From assembly GCF_014646095.1 (NCBI RefSeq), contig NZ_BMMU01000006.1, forward strand, positions 248,001 through 312,000: a stretch of 64,000 nucleotides of DNA, in the 5' to 3' direction. The position numbers and the translations under genes are program-made. Shown here piece after piece: positions 55,445-64,000 of this stretch. Within the stretch, counting starts at the first letter, position 1; each line of letters starts with the position of its first letter. The notes below the pieces were generated by a model. That model saw only the letters and a list, made by a program, of their open reading frames with translations. It had not been told where the DNA came from and did no database searches. The stretch comes from Streptomyces lacrimifluminis (GTDB taxonomy: Bacteria > Actinomycetota > Actinomycetes > Streptomycetales > Streptomycetaceae).

Positions 55445-56542
55445 ATGACGACCCGACAGCGCAGCACCTCCTCGAGCACGGATCCGCCCGTTCGGCGCGA
55501 GGTCGTCCTGGGCGTGGACACGCACGGTGAGGTGCATGTTGCCGCCGTGATCTCCCCGCTCGGGAAGATCCAGGGAACGGAGTCCTTTCCCGCGACGGCG
55601 GCCGGCTACCGACAGTTGCTCGTGTGGGCCCGCAAGCGGGGTACGGTGCGCCGGGCTGGTGTGGAGGGCACCGGTACTTTCGGCGCGGGCCTGTCCCGCT
55701 ATCTGCTGGCTCAGGACGTCCAGGTGTATGAAGTGAACCGGCCCGATCGCTCGGCTCGTCGTCTGCTCGGGAAGTCGGACCCGCTCGATGCGCAGGCTGC
55801 TGCGCGGGCTGTGCTCAGCGGTCGTGCCAGGGCTCGTGCCAAAACCGGCGACGGTCCGGTGCACAGCGCCCGGATGTTCAAACTCGCCAAGGTCTCCGCG
55901 GTCAAGGCCCGCACCCAGGCGATCAACCAGCTCAAGGCCGTCCTGGTCATAGCCGATCCTGCCTTGCGGGAGCGGTTGTCGAGCCTGGGCAATGCCGAGT
56001 TGTTCCGCACGTGCGCGCGCCTCGGCCTGCGCGACGGCGGGGGCGACGACGACGCGGTGACCCAGGCCACCCACATGACCCTGAGCATGCTGGCCCAGCG
56101 CATCGAGCAGCTCACCGGGCAGATCGATGAGCTGAACCGGCGCCTGACCCGGCTCGTCGAGCGCCACGCCCCGCAGCTGCTCGTCCCGGTGGGCATCGGC
56201 CCAGACAGTGCTGTCACTCTCCTGATCACCATGGGAGACAACCCCGAGCGGCTGAACACCGAGGCATCCTTCGCCGCACTTTGCGGAGTCAGCCCCGTCG
56301 AGTACTCCTCGGGCCGGCGGAGCACGCGCCGGCTCAACCACGGCGGCGACCGGCAAGCCAACGCGGCCCTGCACCGCATCGTGTTCACCCGGCTGCGCCA
56401 CGACCCGCGCACCCAGGCGTACTACGAACGCCGCACCCAGGAGGGCAAAACCCGCCGTGAGATCATCCGATGCCTCAAGCGATATGCAGCCCGAGAGGTC
56501 TTCAACCTGGTCAGACCGGTTTCCCGCACCCCCGCGTTATAG
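55445..56542 (+). CDS. IS110-family transposase
   Basis: This 365-residue DEDD transposase has VLGVDTHGEVHVAAV (first Asp), VEGTGTFGAGLSRYL (Glu) and SDPLDAQAAARAVL (Asp), then the C-terminal transposase_20 domain LCGVSPVEYSSGRRSTRRLNHGGDRQANAALHRI with the conserved Ser. It is intact. It ends 32 bp before the start of the reconstituted enol-lactonase gene, so it sits at the right edge of the island. IS110 enzymes recombine DNA guided by an element-encoded RNA, and any guide RNA here would lie upstream of the gene. Confidence 0.93.
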   Translation: MTTRQRSTSSSTDPPVRREVVLGVDTHGEVHVAAVISPLGKIQGTESFPATAAGYRQLLVWARKRGTVRRAGVEGTGTFGAGLSRYLLAQDVQVYEVNRPDRSARRLLGKSDPLDAQAAARAVLSGRARARAKTGDGPVHSARMFKLAKVSAVKARTQAINQLKAVLVIADPALRERLSSLGNAELFRTCARLGLRDGGGDDDAVTQATHMTLSMLAQRIEQLTGQIDELNRRLTRLVERHAPQLLVPVGIGPDSAVTLLITMGDNPERLNTEASFAALCGVSPVEYSSGRRSTRRLNHGGDRQANAALHRIVFTRLRHDPRTQAYYERRTQEGKTRREIIRCLKRYAAREVFNLVRPVSRTPAL

Positions 56543-56574
56543 GGGCGTCCGTGAGAGATGAGAGGGTTTGACGG

Positions 56575-57870
56575 GTGAGCGAGACACCACCGAACACCCT
56601 GCAATACCGCTTTGACGGGCCAGAAGAGGCTCCGGTCCTGATCTTGGGTCCCTCCCTGGGTACTACATGGCACATGTGGGACCGGCAGGTGCCGGAACTG
56701 GTGAAGCAGTGGCGGGTCTTCCGTTTCGACCTGCCCGGGCACGGCGGTGCCCCCGCGCACCCCGCCGGTTCGGTCGCCGACCTGGCCACCCGCCTGCTCG
56801 TCACGCTCGACTCGCTCGGCGTGCGGCGCTTCGGCTACGCGGGTTGCGCGCTCGGCGGTGCGATCGGCGCAGAACTGGCGCTGCGCCACCCGGAGCGGCT
56901 GGCCTCGCTCGCGCTGATCGCCGCCTCGCCACGGTTCGGGACGGCGGACGAGTTCCGCCAGCGCGGGGTGATCGTCCGGACGAACGGGCTCGGCCCCATC
57001 GCCCGTACCTCCCCCGAGCGCTGGTTCACCAGCGGCTTCGCCGCCGCGCAGCCCGCGATCACCGAGTGGGCCGTACAGATGGTCCGCACCACCGACCCCG
57101 GCTGCTACATCGCGGCCTGTGAATCACTGGCCTCCTTCGACGTACGGGGTGAACTGGGCCGCATCGGTGTCCCGACCCTCGTCCTCGTCGGGTCCGACGA
57201 CCAGGTGACCGGCCCCGCCGAGGCCCGCACCCTGGTCGCCGGTATCCCGGACGCCCGCCTCGCGGTGGTGCCCGGCGCCTCCCACCTCGTCCCCGTCGAG
57301 CAGCCCGCGGCCGTCACCGACCTCCTGGTACGCCACTTCTCGACCGCGTGGCAGCCCGCGTACGACACCGGGGGCGGCCCGGTGGCCATCTCGGCGGCCC
57401 CGGCCAAGCCGGTCCTGATCGCGCCCCAGCCGATCACCCCCGTCGCGGAGATCGCGCCGCCCGTCCCGCAGCCCGAGGCACAGGGCCGCCCGGACCAGTA
57501 CGACGCCGGGATGAAGGTCAGGCGTGAGGTGCTCGGTGACGCGCACGTCGACCGGGCGCTCGCGCAGGCGGACGAGTTCTCCGGGGACTTCCAGGACTTC
57601 GTCACCAGATACGCGTGGGGCGAGATCTGGAACCGGCCCGGCCTCGACCGGCGCTCCCGCAGCTGCGTCACCCTCACCGCCCTGGTCGCGGGCGGCCACC
57701 TCGACGAACTCGCCTTCCACACCCGCGCCGCCCTCCGTAACGGCCTCACCCCGGTCGAGATCAGGGAAGTGCTGCTCCAGGCCGCCGTCTACTGCGGGGT
57801 CCCGGCAGCCAACAGCGCGTTCAGGGTGGCCCAGCAGGTCATCCGCGAGGAGACGACGCCCGAGGCGTGA
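56575..57870 (+). CDS. pcaDC: 3-oxoadipate enol-lactonase / 4-carboxymuconolactone decarboxylase fusion (PcaDC-like)
   Basis: This 431-residue protein fuses an alpha/beta-hydrolase (1-260; HGGAP loop at 56-60) to a carboxymuconolactone decarboxylase domain (about 300-425; AWGEIWNRPGLDRRSRSCVTL, AGGHLDELAFHTRAALRNG, AVYCGVPAANSAF). The fused type acts in the protocatechuate branch of the beta-ketoadipate pathway. In the nucleophile elbow the expected Ser is replaced: GCALGG has Ala92. No other pca genes flank it, so it may be a paralogue with altered function. Its first codons come from the island's right end and keep the frame open. Confidence 0.82.
   Translation: MSETPPNTLQYRFDGPEEAPVLILGPSLGTTWHMWDRQVPELVKQWRVFRFDLPGHGGAPAHPAGSVADLATRLLVTLDSLGVRRFGYAGCALGGAIGAELALRHPERLASLALIAASPRFGTADEFRQRGVIVRTNGLGPIARTSPERWFTSGFAAAQPAITEWAVQMVRTTDPGCYIAACESLASFDVRGELGRIGVPTLVLVGSDDQVTGPAEARTLVAGIPDARLAVVPGASHLVPVEQPAAVTDLLVRHFSTAWQPAYDTGGGPVAISAAPAKPVLIAPQPITPVAEIAPPVPQPEAQGRPDQYDAGMKVRREVLGDAHVDRALAQADEFSGDFQDFVTRYAWGEIWNRPGLDRRSRSCVTLTALVAGGHLDELAFHTRAALRNGLTPVEIREVLLQAAVYCGVPAANSAFRVAQQVIREETTPEA
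56596..56648 (+). repeat. attR core (53-bp direct repeat)
   Basis: Identical to 30748-30800. Here the core is in the intact gene, covering codons 8-25. The flanking upstream sequence differs from that of the left copy at scattered positions, as expected if one side came with the element. Confidence 0.9.
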
Positions 57871-57954
57871 CGCTTGAGGGCGCCCCGGAGCCGGGTGGTG
57901 AAGGCACCGGCCCCAGCCGCCCACAACCCCGGGCCCGCGCGGCAGGATGGACCC

Positions 57955-58587
57955 ATGAAGCTCACGAAGAAGTCGCACGCCTGTATCCGCCTGGAGAAGA
58001 ACGGGCAGACGCTCGTCCTCGACCCGGGGGGATTCAGCGAGGAGGACGCCGCGGCCGGCGCCGACGCGATCCTGGTCACCCATGAGCACGCCGACCACTT
58101 CGACGAGGGCAGGTTGCGCGCCGCCCTGGACGCCAACCCGGCCGCCGAGCTCTGGACCCTCGCCGCGGTCGCGGAGCAGCTCTCCGCCGCCTTCCCGGGC
58201 CGCGTCCACACCGTCGGCCACGGCGACACGTTCACCGCCGCCGGCTTCGACGTCCAGGTCCACGGCGAACTGCACGCCGTGATCCACCCGGACATTCCAC
58301 GCATCACCAACGTCGGCTTTCTCGTCGACGGCGCCGTCTTCCACCCCGGCGACGCCCTCACCGTCCCCGACCACCCGGTCGACACCCTGCTGCTCCCGGT
58401 CATGGCTCCGTGGAGCAAGCTCTCCGAGGTCGTCGACTACGTCCGCGAGGTCAAGCCGCAGCGCGCGTACGACATCCACGACGCCCTGCTCACGGACCTC
58501 GCCCGGCCGATCTACGACCGACTGGTCGGCGGCCTCGGCGGCTCCGAGCACCTGCGGCTGACGCCGGGGGCGTCGGCGGAGGTCTGA
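57955..58587 (+). CDS. MBL-fold metal-dependent hydrolase
   Basis: This 210-residue protein has the metallo-beta-lactamase motif THEHADH (His43, His45, Asp47, His48), a later GELHAVIHPDIP segment and the HPGDAL metal site, close to the UlaG/YtnP-like L-ascorbate lactonase-type group. It opens after AGGATGG. It follows the fusion enzyme by 84 bp in the same direction and precedes exonuclease III by 36 bp, so a three-gene run is possible. Its substrate is unknown. Confidence 0.87.
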   Translation: MKLTKKSHACIRLEKNGQTLVLDPGGFSEEDAAAGADAILVTHEHADHFDEGRLRAALDANPAAELWTLAAVAEQLSAAFPGRVHTVGHGDTFTAAGFDVQVHGELHAVIHPDIPRITNVGFLVDGAVFHPGDALTVPDHPVDTLLLPVMAPWSKLSEVVDYVREVKPQRAYDIHDALLTDLARPIYDRLVGGLGGSEHLRLTPGASAEV

Positions 58588-58623
58588 GCCGCGTTGTCAG
58601 ACCCGGCGGGTAAGTTGTGAGGC

Positions 58624-59403
58624 ATGCGTATCGCGACCTGGAACGTGAACTCGATCACCGCCCGCCTGCCGAGGCTGCTGGCCTGGCTGGAGAGCACCGG
58701 CACGGATGTGCTGTGCCTCCAGGAGGCCAAGGTCGCCGCCGAGCAGTTCCCGTCCGACCAACTGCGCGAGCTGGGCTACGAGGTGGCGGTCAACGCGACC
58801 GGCAGGTGGAACGGCGTCGCGGTGATCTCCCGCGTGGGCCTTGAGGACGTGGTGCGGGGCCTGCCCGGCGACCCCGGCTACGAGGGCGTCGAGGAGCCCC
58901 GCGCCGTCTCCGCGACCTGTGGCCCGGTCCGCGTCTGGTCGGTGTACGTTCCGAACGGCCGCGAGGTGGCCCACCCCCACTACGCCTACAAGCTCGGCTG
59001 GTTCGAGGCCCTGAAGGCGGCGGTCGCGGCCGACGCCGCCGGCAGCCGTCCGTTCGCCGTCCTCGGTGACTTCAACGTGGCCCCGACGGACGACGACGTG
59101 TACGACCTGGCCGCCTTCGAGGGCCTGACCCACGTCACCCCGGCCGAGCGCGCGGCCCTGGCCGCCCTGCGTGAGGCGGGCCTGACGGACGTGGTCCCGC
59201 GCCCCCTGAAGTACGACCACCCGTACACGTACTGGGACTACCGCCAGCTCTGCTTCCCCAAGAACCGGGGCATGCGCATCGACCTGGTCTACGGCAACGA
59301 TCCGTTCGCCCAGGCCGTGAAGGACGCGTACGTGGACCGCGAGGAGCGCAAGGGCAAGGGAGCGTCGGATCACGCCCCGGTGGTGGTGGACCTGGAGGTG
59401 TAG
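58624..59403 (+). CDS. xth: Exodeoxyribonuclease III
   Basis: This 259-residue AP endonuclease/3'-5' exonuclease has NVNSI at the N-terminus, LCLQEAK with metal-binding Glu34, GDFNVAPTDDDV and the C-terminal SDHAPV. It acts in base-excision repair. The length is standard. A bidirectional hairpin follows. Confidence 0.95.
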   Translation: MRIATWNVNSITARLPRLLAWLESTGTDVLCLQEAKVAAEQFPSDQLRELGYEVAVNATGRWNGVAVISRVGLEDVVRGLPGDPGYEGVEEPRAVSATCGPVRVWSVYVPNGREVAHPHYAYKLGWFEALKAAVAADAAGSRPFAVLGDFNVAPTDDDVYDLAAFEGLTHVTPAERAALAALREAGLTDVVPRPLKYDHPYTYWDYRQLCFPKNRGMRIDLVYGNDPFAQAVKDAYVDREERKGKGASDHAPVVVDLEV

Positions 59404-59540
59404 GGGGTGTGTTCTGCCGGGGGACCCTCTCTCCGGGCGCGGTGACCCATCCCCTTGGGCTTGGGGACCTGTTCAGCGCCGGACGCGCACCCCTGGCCTG
59501 TCCGCGATTGAGGACGAGCGCGTTCAGCGCGAACGGGGGT

Positions 59541-59559
59541 CTGGGGGCAGCGCCCCCAG
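59541..59559. terminator. Perfect hairpin between convergent genes
   Basis: CTGGGGGC-AGC-GCCCCCAG is an 8-bp stem with a 3-base loop between xth and the SGNH hydrolase gene. It is typical of Streptomyces intergenic terminators and probably serves both strands. Confidence 0.7.
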
Positions 59560-59583
59560 GGACGGCCACCAGACGCACGGCGC

Positions 59584-61383
59584 CTACGGAACCAGCGCCC
59601 CCAACGACACCGCTCCCGCCAGCGCGGCCAACCCCGCGTCACCGGGATGCAGATGATCCCCACTGTCGTACGCGGCCAGCAACCGCGTCGGCTGTGCCGG
59701 ATCCCGCAACGCCGCGTCGAAGTCCACGGCACCCTCGAAACCCCCGTCGGACACCGCCTTCTCGCGGATCCACGTGTTGACGGCAACCCGCTGACCGTCG
59801 ACGACAGAGGTGCACCGCGCCTCACCCCCGCACGGCCCGATCGTCGCGACCAGCACCCGCACTCCCCGCGCACGCCCCCGCTCCGCCAGCTCCTCCAGGC
59901 CGGCGATGACATCCTCCGCCGACGCCCCCGTCCGCAGGTCGTTCACGCCCTGGAAGACGATCGCCGTACGCGCCGACGTCTGGGCGAGGACGTCCCGGTC
60001 CACGCGGTGCAGGGCGCTCACCCCGCCCGAGTCGGTGGAGACGCCGTCGCCCGGGTAGCGGTCGGTGAGGACGCGGTTCGCGGCGATGCCCTGGTTGAGG
60101 ACGCCGTAGCGGGGAACCGCGCTCTGGGCCCGCAGCCGGTCGGCGAGCACATCGGGCCAGCGCCGGTTCGCGTCCAGGGTCGACCGTTCGCCGTCGGTGA
60201 TCGAGTCGCCGAGCACCACGACCGCCCCGGGCCCGTCAGCGACGTCCACCCCGGTCAGCAGCGGCCATGTCGTCAGCGTCGAGGTGTACGGCGTCGGGGA
60301 GCCGTCCGCCGTATGGTCGCCCGGCTCGCTGACGTACGAGCGCTGCTGTGCCAGCCGGTGCAGGGGCGCCGCCGTCACCGTGCCCGGCAGGTGGAAGCTC
60401 ACCAGCAGATTGGTGTCCGCGGGCACCGTGAAGTCCAGCGGATCGCTGAACGCCTGTGCTCCGGCCGGGAGTTCGGCCCCGCGTGCGCCCCGGAACGTCA
60501 GTGGCACCGGCGGATCGCTCGCGGTGGCGCCCGCCGCCTGTACGGCAACCGTCGCGCTGCCGATCCGTACCGGAGCCGATGCGAAGGTGTTGTCGAAGCG
60601 GACCCGTACGCGCGGCCCGCCGGCCGAGGTGTGCACCACCAGGCGCAGCGTCCGGTCGGTCCACGGGCCGACGGTCGCGTACGTCGAGGTCGGCGCCGCC
60701 CAACTGCCTGTCCAGCCGTCCGTGTCGGGCCGTACCGAGAGGGCGAACACGTGGAGATCGGCCGCGTAGGGCAGCCGGACGGAGTCGACCTGGTGCCCTT
60801 GTGCGATCGGCACGGTGACGACGTACAGCCGTGCCTTCTCGGCGAGTTGGCCGGTGGGCGTGTTCACGTGCGGCAGCGCGACCGCCTTGGCGCCGAGAGG
60901 GCCGGTGCGCCAGTCCGGGGCGGTCAGCCGGTACGAGGACTGCGTGCCGTCCGTGTACGAGACGGTGCCCGAGCCGCTCACGTCGGCGCCGCCGGTGCCG
61001 GCGACGAGGAACGCGAGGGCGTCTCCCTCTCCGCGGACACGCACGGGCTGGCCGGCGGCGCGGACGTTGTCCGGCTCGCCCGGTTCCCGGCACGGCCAGG
61101 TCAGCCGGGCGCCCTGGACGGTGAGGGCGCGGCCCCTGGTCCAGCCGGCGGCCGTCAGGTCCTGGGCGGACATGGAGGCGCCCGAGCCGTCGAAGTCGGC
61201 CGTCTCGGGGTGGGTGTCGTCGCTGACGGCGGTGTTGTCGAAGTACCGGGCGAGGGGGAGGGGATCGGTGGCATGGGCCGTGGGTGACAGGGGTGTCATC
61301 GTCGCGCACAGGGCGAGAACGACGCCCGGTCCCCAGAGGCCTCGGATTCCCGGGCCCCGCCTGCCTCGGCCGCCTCGGCGCAT
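59584..61383 (-). CDS. Secreted SGNH/GDSL-family hydrolase
   Basis: This 599-residue protein has an Arg-rich N-terminus and signal peptide (GVVLALCATMTPLSPTAHA), about 340 residues of beta-rich sequence, then an SGNH hydrolase: block I VVVLGDSITDGE, block III GVNDLR and block V DSGDHLHPG. It is an esterase or lipase acting outside the cell, possibly on polysaccharide esters. All catalytic blocks are intact. Confidence 0.9.
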   Translation of the reverse strand: MRRGGRGRRGPGIRGLWGPGVVLALCATMTPLSPTAHATDPLPLARYFDNTAVSDDTHPETADFDGSGASMSAQDLTAAGWTRGRALTVQGARLTWPCREPGEPDNVRAAGQPVRVRGEGDALAFLVAGTGGADVSGSGTVSYTDGTQSSYRLTAPDWRTGPLGAKAVALPHVNTPTGQLAEKARLYVVTVPIAQGHQVDSVRLPYAADLHVFALSVRPDTDGWTGSWAAPTSTYATVGPWTDRTLRLVVHTSAGGPRVRVRFDNTFASAPVRIGSATVAVQAAGATASDPPVPLTFRGARGAELPAGAQAFSDPLDFTVPADTNLLVSFHLPGTVTAAPLHRLAQQRSYVSEPGDHTADGSPTPYTSTLTTWPLLTGVDVADGPGAVVVLGDSITDGERSTLDANRRWPDVLADRLRAQSAVPRYGVLNQGIAANRVLTDRYPGDGVSTDSGGVSALHRVDRDVLAQTSARTAIVFQGVNDLRTGASAEDVIAGLEELAERGRARGVRVLVATIGPCGGEARCTSVVDGQRVAVNTWIREKAVSDGGFEGAVDFDAALRDPAQPTRLLAAYDSGDHLHPGDAGLAALAGAVSLGALVP

Positions 61384-61559
61384 GTCCGTCCCTCCGGTCC
61401 GCTGGTCCGCCGCTCAATGCAGTGTGAAGCTAAAGAGCCGCCAGGGGCCCGTCAATGCGGCAGGTGCGCCGGGCAGGGGGCACCCGAGGAAGTTGGCCGG
61501 AACCGGCGGCCCCGCGCGCCCAGTGGTGCGGCCGGCGGTGTGAATGACAGGCTGGACGT

Positions 61560-62000
61560 ATGAACATCCCTTTCCTGGGCAACTGGCGCAAGAGGCATGG
61601 ACCCGCCCGAGGCGTGGCGGTGTTCTCCGCCGGGGAGCACGACCCCGAGGCGGTCGCCGGGCTCCTCTCCGAGTGCGAGCTGCTCCGCTCCCAGGCGCAC
61701 CGGGCGGGCGTCGAACTCGACGACTCCGCCGCCTCGTTGGAGGCCCTGGACCAGTTGGTGCCGGGCTGGCGGGACGACGAGGAGTCGCTTCCCTGGCTCG
61801 GCAACGACGCGGGCCTCTATCTCGGCACGGTCATCGTGCGGACGGTTCCCGGCGCCGCCTGGGACTTCTGGCCGAACGGCCAGCCCGTAGTGCGGCTGTC
61901 CTCGGGCCGTGAGTTCGATGTCGTCGCCTCCGGTCACGCGTGGGCGTCCAGCGGCGTTCCCGAGTTGTCGCAGCTGTACGCGGAGGTCGCGGAGACGTAG
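61560..62000 (+). CDS. Small conserved protein (probably DUF6278)
   Basis: This 146-residue soluble protein (NIPFLGNWRKRHGPARGVAVF; LDQLVPGWRDDEESLPWLGNDAGLYLGTVI; PNGQPVVRLSSGREFDV) resembles a conserved Streptomyces family of unknown function. It has no membrane segment or known catalytic motif. No operon partner. Confidence 0.75.
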   Translation: MNIPFLGNWRKRHGPARGVAVFSAGEHDPEAVAGLLSECELLRSQAHRAGVELDDSAASLEALDQLVPGWRDDEESLPWLGNDAGLYLGTVIVRTVPGAAWDFWPNGQPVVRLSSGREFDVVASGHAWASSGVPELSQLYAEVAET

Positions 62001-62123
62001 CGCAGAGCGGGCAGCTGGCGTAAATACGGCTAATGCCCGAAAAGTGCGTGTCGCGCTTTAACTCCGCTCTTGTGTGGATAGTTTGCGGCAACCACGACAC
62101 AGCTGAAGTGAGTAGGGCTGGGC

Positions 62124-62867
<744 letters not shown>

Positions 62868-63333
62868 AGCCAACACCGGTGGCTGCCAAGGGAGTTGAGG
62901 ACGTCGTCTATCCACTGGCGGACAATCTCCCGACGGCGGCCGGGGCCGGAAAATCGGCCGCGCCGAACCTCGACTACGATTTGCCGTTCATCCCCATCGG
63001 GATGTGGACCGAGGTCGAGGCCGTTGCACCGGCCGAATCAGGGACGCTGCTGCCAGGCGGGCAGTGGTAGAAGGGCATGCTCTCGCCCGGCGGCAGCCGG
63101 AGATCACTGCTGGCGCAGGGGACCGACACCCGTGAGGGGGTCGTGCTCCGGTGGGCAGAAGGTCAGCTGCGCGCCGGTCGGGTGGTGCTCGACGCAGAGC
63201 GGGTCGACCTGGCCGGCCGGTCTGCCGAGGCCGAGCGGGCCCCCGTCGCAGACGTACGCGACGAGGGTGCCGCTCTCCTTGTTTCCGGTGACCGGACCGC
63301 CGTGTGGGACGTGACCGTTCCCCGTACGAGCCG
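62868..63333. other. 466-bp stretch after gluA without a supported gene
   Basis: A short open frame at 62879-63070 (+) ends in NLDYDLPFIPIGMWTEVEAV and has no recognised family. The expected gluB gene is absent. Other frames look like noise. Confidence 0.4.
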
Positions 63334-63753
63334 CTACGAGGCGCGGTGGGGGTTGCGTGGAACGACGGCCGGTGTGGGCAGAGGGGTCTGCGCGGCTCGG
63401 GTGATGTCGGTGACGACCTCTACGACATCGGGGCCGTACGCCTGCGAGTTGACGACCTTCAGGAGCAGGGCGAAGGAGTTGTTGCCGTGTTTGCGGGCCA
63501 GCCGTTCGTGGTTGCGGGCGAGATAGCGGGTCGCCGCCTGGTTGGTGATCGCGCGCTGGCCGCAGAAGAGGAAGACCGGTCGGGCTTCGCCGCTCTGGCC
63601 GGCGGTGAGCCGCGCGAGGATCACGTACTCGCTCCTGCCCCCCTCCATGCGGTAGCGCTCCGAACCGATCTGGAAGGCGCCGCGGTCCGGACCGGGTTCG
63701 GCGTCGACGTTGACGCGGACGCCGGGCAGCAGGGAGTGCAGATGCGCCAGCAT
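63334..63753 (-). CDS. Unknown protein, probably N-terminally truncated
   Basis: This 139-residue frame (LLPGVRVNVDAEPGPDRGAF, PVFLFCGQRAITNQAATRYL, NNSFALLLKVVNSQAYGPDVV) has coherent, protein-like composition, but I do not recognise a family. In-frame residues upstream of the ATG (DVSIPNRR) look continuous with it and then hit a stop near 63795, and there is no ribosome binding site. It is likely the surviving C-terminal part of a longer gene. Confidence 0.55.
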   Translation of the reverse strand: MLAHLHSLLPGVRVNVDAEPGPDRGAFQIGSERYRMEGGRSEYVILARLTAGQSGEARPVFLFCGQRAITNQAATRYLARNHERLARKHGNNSFALLLKVVNSQAYGPDVVEVVTDITRAAQTPLPTPAVVPRNPHRAS

Positions 63754-64000
63754 GCGGCGGTTCGGTATCGAGACATCGCACCCACTTTGAACTCACTTTC
63801 GTGACAACTGCCTGACCTGCGCTTACTGTTCAGCCGCTCTCGCCTTCGCCTTCTGTGAGCGGCGGCCGACGGCTCGACGCCATGAACATGTGCAGGGTGG
63901 TCCGTACGTATCAGGCGTCTCGCTGGTTTACTCGGGCAGCTCTTCCCTAGTGCTGGATTCCTCAAAGGAAGTACACATAGCGGCGGCGTAAGCGCCTGGT
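63754..64000. other. Right edge, no gene seen
   Basis: About 250 bp with a noticeably AT-richer end and no supported coding frame. Confidence 0.4.

Larger units (their letters stand above)
30748..56648. mobile_element. Genomic island (defence cargo) integrated in an enol-lactonase gene
   Basis: The segment is bounded by 53-bp direct repeats lying in the 5' end of a protein-coding gene. The left copy is truncated and the right copy reconstituted, the pattern left by site-specific integration. The repeats are 25,848 bp apart. Cargo consists mostly of nuclease/ATPase defence-type genes plus two transposases. No intact integrase, relaxase or transfer gene is inside, so it is probably non-autonomous or decayed. 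Some stretches, such as the end of the gene at 54657 and 42200-43300, look less GC-rich than the flanking chromosome. Confidence 0.75.

Overview
The window is high-GC actinobacterial DNA with GTG starts, tight ATGA/GTGA gene overlaps and C/G-rich third codon positions. It is almost certainly a Streptomyces chromosome. The run malate synthase, IclR regulator, allantoinase, allantoicase, two-component pair, dehydrogenase, GntR regulator, ROK kinase, SNF2 helicase and SWIM protein fits a known Streptomyces chromosomal order. No tRNA, rRNA or CRISPR array was seen.

Layout. (1) 1-4.2 kb: the end of an AbfB-domain protein, a hemerythrin, an anti-sigma antagonist (STAS) divergent from an anti-sigma ATPase, a decayed integrase tail, and a HipA-like kinase overlapping a small CXXC protein. 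(2) 4.4-11.3 kb: purine/allantoin catabolism, with malate synthase, a MobA-like nucleotidyltransferase, an IclR regulator (AllR type), allantoinase and allantoicase. Three matching TTCC-N7-GGAA sites lie before malate synthase and between the regulator and allantoinase, which suggests one regulon carrying ureide carbon through glyoxylate to malate. (3) 11.5-23.9 kb: a two-component pair split by an aldo/keto reductase, a Gfo/Idh dehydrogenase divergent from a GntR regulator, a ROK sugar kinase with a membrane protein, and an overlapping SNF2 helicase/SWIM pair. (4) 24.2-30.7 kb: a spermidine-synthase-like protein, an RNase J, a TerD protein, a DM13 protein, and a graveyard of broken fragments (PucR regulator, SPFH protein, integrase).

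(5) 30.75-56.65 kb: a genomic island. The first part of a 3-oxoadipate enol-lactonase/carboxymuconolactone decarboxylase fusion gene is present twice, at 30727 (truncated, 43 codons) and at 56575 (intact). The two copies share a perfect 53-bp core (30748-30800 and 56596-56648), as expected for attL/attR of an element inserted near the start of the gene and restoring it at the right end. The roughly 25.8-kb cargo is dominated by defence-type genes: an unknown winged-helix/coiled-coil protein divergent from a 1775-residue sacsin-like ATPase with a C-terminal DUF3883 nuclease-like domain; an NB-ARC/TPR STAND protein; a small PD-(D/E)XK protein; a complete Wadjet type I operon (jetABCD); an IS982-type transposase; a likely orphan Imm32-type immunity protein; an Mrr nuclease-STAND ATPase-repeat protein with Avs-like architecture; and an IS110 transposase next to attR. 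No intact integrase is inside it. A deleted integrase remnant sits just outside the left core.

(6) 56.6-64 kb: core chromosome again, with the fusion enzyme (whose hydrolase domain has Ala where the nucleophile Ser is expected), an MBL-fold protein, exonuclease III, a secreted SGNH hydrolase, a small conserved protein, an orphan glutamate-type ABC ATPase, and a probably truncated gene near the right edge.

The best candidates for undescribed biology are the Mrr-STAND-repeat protein, the sacsin-like ATPase/DUF3883 protein with its divergent unknown neighbour, the island's unusual attachment site, and the TTCC-N7-GGAA regulon.
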